In this document: positions 59,646 to 64,000 of the stretch, piece after piece | Layout: each line of letters opens with the position of its first letter | Position numbering within the stretch: position 1 is the stretch's first letter | Origin: Geodermatophilus sp. DSM 44513 | GTDB lineage: Bacteria > Actinomycetota > Actinomycetes > Mycobacteriales > Geodermatophilaceae | NCBI RefSeq assembly: GCF_032460525.1 | Contig: NZ_CP135963.1 | Coordinates: 744,001 to 808,000, forward strand | Direction of reading: 5' to 3' | DNA: 64,000 bases | Translations under genes and position numbers: made by a program | Notes under the pieces: model-generated | Seen by the model: the letters and a program-made list of their open reading frames with translations, nothing else | Database searches by the model: none | Told to the model about the DNA's origin: nothing

Positions 59646-60391
59646 CCGCGACCGTGGAGCGCCCGCCCGTGGAGGACCTGCGGACGACGCTGCGCCGGCT
59701 GGCCGTCGCCCAGAAGGGGTCCACCGGCGCGCCGGCGTACTCCCGGTTCGTCAACCGGCCCCTGGGTCGGCTGTTCGCCGCGCTGGCCTTCCACGCCGGC
59801 CTGACCCCGAACGCGGTCACCGCGACCAGCGCGGTGTTCACCACCACCGGGATCGCGCTGCTCGCCCTCGTCCCGCCGTCGGTGCCGATGGGCCTGGCCG
59901 TCGCCGGCTGCCTGCTGCTCGGCTACGGCCTGGACGCCGCCGACGGGCAGCTGGCCCGGCTGCGCGGCGGCGGGTCCCCGGCCGGGGAGTGGCTGGACCA
60001 CATGGTGGACGCCGCCAAGGCCTCCGGCCTGCACCTGGCCGTGCTGGTCGGCTGGTACCGGTTCGACGTGGTCCAGGACGCCTGGCTGCTGGTGCCGATC
60101 GGCTACTGCCTCGTCGACGCCGTCACCTACTTCGGCACGATGCTCAACGAGGCGCTGCGGGCCCAGCACGGCGTCCCCACCCGGTCCCAGCCCACCGCCC
60201 GGCCCCCCGGCGTGGGGCGCTCGGTGCTCACCCTCCCCACCGACTACGGCCTGCTGGCCTGCGTCTTCGTCCTCGTCGGGGCGCCCGCGCTGTTCGTCCC
60301 GACCTACACCGTCCTCTTCCTGGCGGCGGCGGCCTTCCTCGCCATCGCCTCGATCAAGTGGTATCGAGAGATCGGCAGGCTGCCCCGATGA
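59642..60391 (+). CDS. CDP-alcohol phosphatidyltransferase family protein
   Basis: 249 residues from GTG 59642, overlapping the upstream stop (GTGA). About six membrane helices. The metal/CDP-binding motif is complete: Asp101-Gly102, Ala105-Arg106, Gly115, Asp119 and Asp123 in the DGx2ARx8Gx3Dx3D spacing. It transfers a phospho-alcohol from CDP-alcohol to an acceptor. Inside a polysaccharide operon it could add a phospholipid-like or polyol-phosphate decoration rather than make a membrane lipid; that is inference. Confidence 0.88.
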   Translation: MTATVERPPVEDLRTTLRRLAVAQKGSTGAPAYSRFVNRPLGRLFAALAFHAGLTPNAVTATSAVFTTTGIALLALVPPSVPMGLAVAGCLLLGYGLDAADGQLARLRGGGSPAGEWLDHMVDAAKASGLHLAVLVGWYRFDVVQDAWLLVPIGYCLVDAVTYFGTMLNEALRAQHGVPTRSQPTARPPGVGRSVLTLPTDYGLLACVFVLVGAPALFVPTYTVLFLAAAAFLAIASIKWYREIGRLPR

Positions 60392-61122
60392 CGACCGACG
60401 ACACCGACACCCGGCGACCGGCCGGGGGTGCCGACGACGGCGCCCCCACCGCCCGCCGCCGGACCCTGCTGGCCGCCGTCGCGGGCCTCGTGGTCGCCGG
60501 CGTCGTGGCGCTGGTGCTGCTGCTGGGCGACGACGCGGACGGCGGCACCGCCCCCGCGGCCGCGCCGTCGACCCCGGCGGAGGCCACCGACGCGGGCGGC
60601 ACGGCCGATCCCACCACCCCGACCGGCGAGCCGTCGGCGGCACCGGCACCGGCACCGGCAGCCGTCGAGTCGGCGCCCGCCCCGGTCCCGGGGGAGGGGA
60701 CGCCGGTCTCCGCCGACCTGCCGCCGGCGTTGCCGGAGGTGCCGCTGGACGCCCCCGTCACGGTCGAGGACGGACTGGTCGTCGAGCTGTCCCGCATCGA
60801 GGCGATCGAGGGGACGGGCCAGGGCCCCGGCAACGTGTCCGGTCCCGCCCTGCGGGTGACCGTCCGGATCCAGAACACCTCGCCGGCGCCGCTGCCGCTG
60901 GACGGCGTCACCGTGAACGCCTACCACGGGGGCGAGCTCACCCCCGCCTCGCCGTTGGAGGACCCGTCCCGGCAGCCCCTCGTCGGCGAGCTGCCCGAGG
61001 GCGAGGCGGCCGAGGGCGTGTACGTGTTCAGCGTCCCGCGCGAGGCGATGGGTGCGGTGACGGTGGAGCTCGCCGCACGGGCGGACGCGCCGCGGGTGCT
61101 GTTCTCCGGCCCGGTCGACTGA
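60388..61122 (+). CDS. Membrane-anchored protein with extracellular DUF4352-like domain
   Basis: 244 residues from ATG 60388, overlapping the upstream stop (ATGA). A cytoplasmic acidic start is followed by one helix (about 27-47), a long Ala/Pro/Thr linker (50-105), and an immunoglobulin-like domain (VTVEDGLVVELSRIEAI, ALRVTVRIQNTSPAPLPLDGVTVNAYHGG, VYVFSVPREAMGAVTVEL). Such domains are common in secreted actinobacterial proteins that bind other wall components. Its operon position suggests a role in polymer export or attachment. Confidence 0.78.
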   Translation: MTTDDTDTRRPAGGADDGAPTARRRTLLAAVAGLVVAGVVALVLLLGDDADGGTAPAAAPSTPAEATDAGGTADPTTPTGEPSAAPAPAPAAVESAPAPVPGEGTPVSADLPPALPEVPLDAPVTVEDGLVVELSRIEAIEGTGQGPGNVSGPALRVTVRIQNTSPAPLPLDGVTVNAYHGGELTPASPLEDPSRQPLVGELPEGEAAEGVYVFSVPREAMGAVTVELAARADAPRVLFSGPVD

Positions 61123-61127
61123 CCGCC

Positions 61128-62378
61128 GTGACCGTCTCCCCACCCCGCGGCTCCGCCGGCGCGGCCGAGCGGCACGCCCACCCCGGACCGCGGCCCGCCG
61201 TCCTGGTCGTCCACCCGGGGGCCGAGCTCTACGGCGCCGACCGGGTGCTCCTGGAGTCCGTGACGGCGCTGGCCGGGTCCCACGACGTCACGGTCGCCGT
61301 CCCCGGACCGGGTCCGCTGGTCACCGAGTTGGAGCGGCTCGGTGTCCGGGTCCGGTCCTGCCCGATGCCGGTGCTGCGCAACTCCGCGCTGCGTCCACGC
61401 GGGGCGCTGCGGCTGGTCGGTGACGCGGTGCGCGGCGTGCTGCCGGCGCTGCGGCTCCTGCGCCGGCACGCGACGGCCGGCGTCTACGTCAACACCCTCA
61501 CCCTCCCGTCCTGGCCGCTGCTCGCGCGCGTGGCCGGCCGCCGGTCGCTGTGCCACGTGCACGAGGCCGAGCAGTCCGCACCCCGGCTGCTGCGCCTCGG
61601 GATGGCGCTGTGTCCGGCCCTCAGCGACCGCGTGGTGGCCAACAGCCGGTTCACCCTCGAGGTCCTGACCGAGGTGGCACCCCGGGTGCGCCGCCGCGCC
61701 GCGGTGGTGCACAACGCCGTCCGCGGCCCGGCCGAGGCCGTGCCCGCCCGTGCCCGGCTGCACGGGCCGCTGCGGCTGCTCTACGTCGGCCGTCTCTCGC
61801 CCCGGAAGGGGCCCCAGGTCGCCGTGGCCACGCTGGCGGGGCTGGTCGCCCGGGGGGTGGACGCCCGGCTGACCGTCGCCGGGTCGGTGTTCCCCGGGTA
61901 CGAGTGGTTCGAGGCCGAGCTGCGCGAGCAGGTGACGGCCGCCGGACTGGACGACCGGGTGCGTCTGGTGGGCTTCCAGGCCGACGTGTGGCCCCTGCTG
62001 GCCGACGCCGACGTCGTGCTGGTCCCCTCCGTGGGCGAGGAGTCCTTCGGCAACACCGCGGTCGAGGCGGTGCTCGGTGCCCGGCCCGTGGTGGCCAGCG
62101 CGACCAGCGGCCTGCTGGAGGCCGTCGAGGGGTACTCCAGCGCCCAGGTCGCCGACCCGCGGCGACCGGCCGACTGGGTGGACGCGGTGCAGCGGGTCCG
62201 CGCGGACTGGCCGACCTTCCGCGGCGCCGCGCTCGAGGACGCGGCCGAGGCCCGGCGGCGGCACGCGCCCGAGCGGTTCCGCGACCGGCTCGTGGCCGAG
62301 GTGGCGACCCTCGGCGCGGGCCCGTCGGCCAGCGGCCGGACCGGGGCACCGGTCGCGCAGGGGGTGGGCGCCCGGTGA
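61128..62378 (+). CDS. Glycosyltransferase family 4 protein
   Basis: 416 residues from GTG 61128. N-terminal GT-B half: VLVVHPGAELYGADRVLLESVTALA with the acceptor loop. C-terminal half: LLYVGRLSPRKGPQVAVATLAG, VGFQADVWPLLADADVVLVPSVGEESFGNTAVEAVLGARPVVAS, where EESFGNTAVEA is the EX7E donor motif. A retaining enzyme, it adds a sugar to the growing repeat. It lies five bases after the anchored protein gene and overlaps the deacetylase start. Confidence 0.9.
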   Translation: MTVSPPRGSAGAAERHAHPGPRPAVLVVHPGAELYGADRVLLESVTALAGSHDVTVAVPGPGPLVTELERLGVRVRSCPMPVLRNSALRPRGALRLVGDAVRGVLPALRLLRRHATAGVYVNTLTLPSWPLLARVAGRRSLCHVHEAEQSAPRLLRLGMALCPALSDRVVANSRFTLEVLTEVAPRVRRRAAVVHNAVRGPAEAVPARARLHGPLRLLYVGRLSPRKGPQVAVATLAGLVARGVDARLTVAGSVFPGYEWFEAELREQVTAAGLDDRVRLVGFQADVWPLLADADVVLVPSVGEESFGNTAVEAVLGARPVVASATSGLLEAVEGYSSAQVADPRRPADWVDAVQRVRADWPTFRGAALEDAAEARRRHAPERFRDRLVAEVATLGAGPSASGRTGAPVAQGVGAR

Positions 62379-63115
62379 CCGCCGTGGAGACCGACCGGCC
62401 ACGGGTGCTGCTCCCGCCGGTCCTCATGTACCACTCGATCAGCCCCTCGACGGTGCCCGACCCGCACCGGCTGCGGGTGCACCCGCGGCGGTTGGCGCAG
62501 CACCTGCAGCTGCTCCGCCGGCTGGGTCTGCGGGGCGTGTCGCTCGGGGAGCTGGTCCGCGCCCACGACCGGGGGCAGGACGCCGGCCTGGTCGGGCTCA
62601 CCTTCGACGACGGCTACACCGACTTCCTCGAGCACGCCGTCCCGGTGCTCCAGCGGCACGGCATGACCGGCACGGTCTACGTGGTGGCCGGTCGGCTGGG
62701 CGGCCAGAACGAGTGGGACACCGGGCCCCGCTTCGACATCCTGGACGCCGACCAGGTCCGTGCCGTGGCGGCCACCGGCCAGGAGGTCGGCAGCCACACG
62801 GTGACCCATGCCCGCCTGGCCGGCGCCGACGCGTCCGTGCTCGCCACCGAGGTGCGCGACAGCCGGCAGGTCCTCGAGGAGGTGCTCCAGGAGGAGGTCC
62901 GCGGCTTCTGCTACCCGTACGGCAGCTTCGACCGCGCGGCGGCCGACGCGGTCCGCGCGGCGGGGTACGACCACGCCTGCGTGACCGGTGACTACGACCC
63001 GGGGGACCGCTTCACCCTGCCGCGCTGCTACGTGGCCCCCCGTGACGGGTGGGCGCACGTGGTGGCCCGCCTGACCCGCCACCACGTCCGCGTGCGTCGT
63101 CGCGCGCGCGGCTGA
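62375..63115 (+). CDS. Polysaccharide deacetylase (NodB homology, CE4-like)
   Basis: 246 residues from GTG 62375, overlapping the previous stop (GTGA). NodB motifs: LMYHSI start, LTFDDGYTDF (catalytic and metal Asp), SHTVTHARL (metal His pair), and FCYPYGSFDRAAADAV. No signal peptide or membrane helix is evident, so it may act in the cytoplasm or on lipid-linked units. It would N- or O-deacetylate the polymer made by this cluster. A hairpin follows. Confidence 0.9.
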   Translation: MTAVETDRPRVLLPPVLMYHSISPSTVPDPHRLRVHPRRLAQHLQLLRRLGLRGVSLGELVRAHDRGQDAGLVGLTFDDGYTDFLEHAVPVLQRHGMTGTVYVVAGRLGGQNEWDTGPRFDILDADQVRAVAATGQEVGSHTVTHARLAGADASVLATEVRDSRQVLEEVLQEEVRGFCYPYGSFDRAAADAVRAAGYDHACVTGDYDPGDRFTLPRCYVAPRDGWAHVVARLTRHHVRVRRRARG

Positions 63116-63135
63116 CACGACCGCTCGTCCACGGG

Positions 63136-63158
63136 GCAGCTCCGGTGACCGGAGTTGC
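63136..63158 (+). terminator. Terminator-like hairpin ending the polysaccharide operon
   Basis: GCAGCTCCGG (63136-63145) and CCGGAGTTGC (63149-63158) pair at 9 of 10 positions (plus a G-T pair) around TGA, 20 bases after the deacetylase stop. The following CTCGTCTCGTT is mildly T-rich. Confidence 0.6.
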
Positions 63159-63258
63159 CTCGTCTCGTTGCACAGAGTGATCGATCGACTCCGTGGGGGC
63201 ACTTTGCCTACGGTGGGTCACCGGATCAGGGGATGCCCCGGGCGTCGTCGTCACGCTT

Positions 63259-63296
63259 AGTGTTTGCGGCCGGTCCGACGTGCGGACCGGTGCACT
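63259..63296 (+). promoter_or_regulatory. Structured 5' leader of the secreted beta-propeller-like gene
   Basis: CCGGTCCG (63270-63277) and CGGACCGG (63283-63290) form a perfect 8-bp stem around ACGTG, with AGTG/CACT (63259-63262, 63293-63296) flanking. It ends 18 bases before the ATG and just before a GGGGGAAC ribosome-binding region. No riboswitch class could be assigned. Confidence 0.4.
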
Positions 63297-63314
63297 CACC
63301 ACGGGGGAACGAAC

Positions 63315-64000
63315 ATGGTTGCACGCAAGGCCGCCGTCCGCGCGGTCGTGGCTGGGCTGTTGAGCCCGCTGATGGTCGCCGGCGCCTGCGGCGGTTTGCT
63401 GGTCGGGACCGCGCAGGCCGACGCCGCACCGCTGGACCCGGCCAACCCGGCGACGCCGGCCACCGTCACCGCCGACGCCCTGCCGACCGTGCAGATCGAC
63501 GGCGTCGTCTGGTCGCAGGTGGTCGTGGGCAACACGGTGTACGTCGCCGGCAAGTTCACCCGGGCGCGTCCGGCCGGCGCGGCCGCCGGCACCCAGGAGA
63601 CCGTGCGGAACAACCTGCTCGCCTACGACATCCGGACCGGCGCGCTGATCACCTCGTTCGCGCCCGACCTGAACGCCCAGGCGCTGGTCGTGACCGCGTC
63701 CCCGGACGGCTCCCGGGTCTACGTCGGCGGTGACTTCACCCGGGCGGACGGCCAGACCCGCAACCGGATCGCGGCCTACAGCACGGCGACGGGACAGCTC
63801 CTCGCCGACTTCCGGCCCAACGTGACCAGCTCGGTGCGGGCCATCGCCGCCACCGACAGCACCGTCTACCTCGGCGGCGCCTTCACCTCCGTCGGCTCGC
63901 AGAGCCGGCACCGCCTGGCCGCGGTGTCCGCGTCGAACGGCGCGCTGCTGCCGTGGAACCCGGTCCCCGGCACCGGCCCCCTGCTCAACCGCAACGGCAG
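63315..64000 (+). CDS. Secreted repeat (delta-60/beta-propeller-like) protein, 5' part
   Basis: The first 228 residues are in the window; the gene runs off the right edge. A signal peptide (RKAAVRAVVAGLLSPLMVAGACGG, cleavage near AQADA) leads into repeats of about 45 residues with the pattern VVVGNTVYVAGKFT, VYVGGDFTRADGQTRNRIAAYS and VYLGGAFTSVGSQSRHRLAAVS. These resemble delta-60-repeat or quinoprotein-like propellers found in large secreted actinobacterial proteins, often with PKD or malectin domains later. ATG 63315 is supported by GGGGGAAC upstream. It may be the surface partner of the polymer cluster. Confidence 0.82.
   Translation, partial: MVARKAAVRAVVAGLLSPLMVAGACGGLLVGTAQADAAPLDPANPATPATVTADALPTVQIDGVVWSQVVVGNTVYVAGKFTRARPAGAAAGTQETVRNNLLAYDIRTGALITSFAPDLNAQALVVTASPDGSRVYVGGDFTRADGQTRNRIAAYSTATGQLLADFRPNVTSSVRAIAATDSTVYLGGAFTSVGSQSRHRLAAVSASNGALLPWNPVPGTGPLLNRNG

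Noticed and set aside
1..64000. CRISPR arrays, rRNA operons and replication origin
   Set aside because: No regularly spaced direct repeats, no rRNA sequence and no DnaA-box cluster or dnaA/dnaN/rep gene were seen.

Overview
The window is GC-rich DNA with many GTG starts, short ATGA/GTGA gene overlaps and a gene order typical of Actinomycetes: galU-glp-rimJ-glpR, tatD-rpfB-rsmA-ispE, and tRNA-Gln-glmU-prs-rplY-pth. I infer a Geodermatophilaceae-like soil or rock actinobacterium (Blastococcus, Geodermatophilus or Modestobacter). This rests on family content and style only; no database comparison was possible.

Layout. 1-9.5 kb: the end of an ABC exporter operon, a TPR protein, SMP-30-like and inositol-phosphatase-like enzymes, an NADPH-ferredoxin reductase, and two DNA-repair genes (Nei glycosylase and photolyase, overlapping). 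9.5-13.1 kb: a small island of lower-GC, non-core DNA beside tRNA-Arg(CCU). It holds a PD-(D/E)XK-like protein, a Fic protein and a frameshifted tyrosine integrase. 13.1-27.6 kb: metabolic and accessory genes, including a fungal-type cytosine deaminase with its permease, a sirtuin, a secreted lipase, and a DNA-glycosylase-like protein fused to a PUA-like domain. The last of these is followed by an intact IS481-type element sitting exactly on a CTAG shared by two convergent stop codons. MscL, an SAF-domain protein, FmdB, a truncated ATPase and a CoA-transferase follow.

27.7-31.9 kb: galU, the gephyrin-like glp, rimJ, the membrane receptor glpR, and tRNA-Ala(CGC). 31.9-42.8 kb: a processive glycosyltransferase with a predicted c-di-GMP-binding MshEN tail, divergent from a GH26 glycosidase; then enoyl-CoA hydratase, protein mannosyltransferase, rsmI, a DUF559 nuclease-like gene bracketed by related palindromes, corA and an amino-acid permease. 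42.8-56.4 kb: housekeeping genes (metG, tatD, rpfB, rsmA, ispE, a desaturase, tRNA-Gln, glmU, prs, a fused cysC, rplY, pth). 56.6-64 kb: a cell-surface polysaccharide cluster (initiating sugar transferase, two GT4 enzymes, a CDP-alcohol phosphotransferase, an anchored protein, a polysaccharide deacetylase) and the start of a secreted beta-propeller-like protein that runs off the window.

The most unusual signal is non-coding. Six copies of a bipartite hairpin repeat begin at or within a few bases of an upstream stop codon. Their outer sequences are conserved, but the stem cores differ between copies and each is matched by its exact complement on the other arm, so the structure is what is being conserved. 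One copy has been absorbed into, or lies directly against, the start of a coding region.
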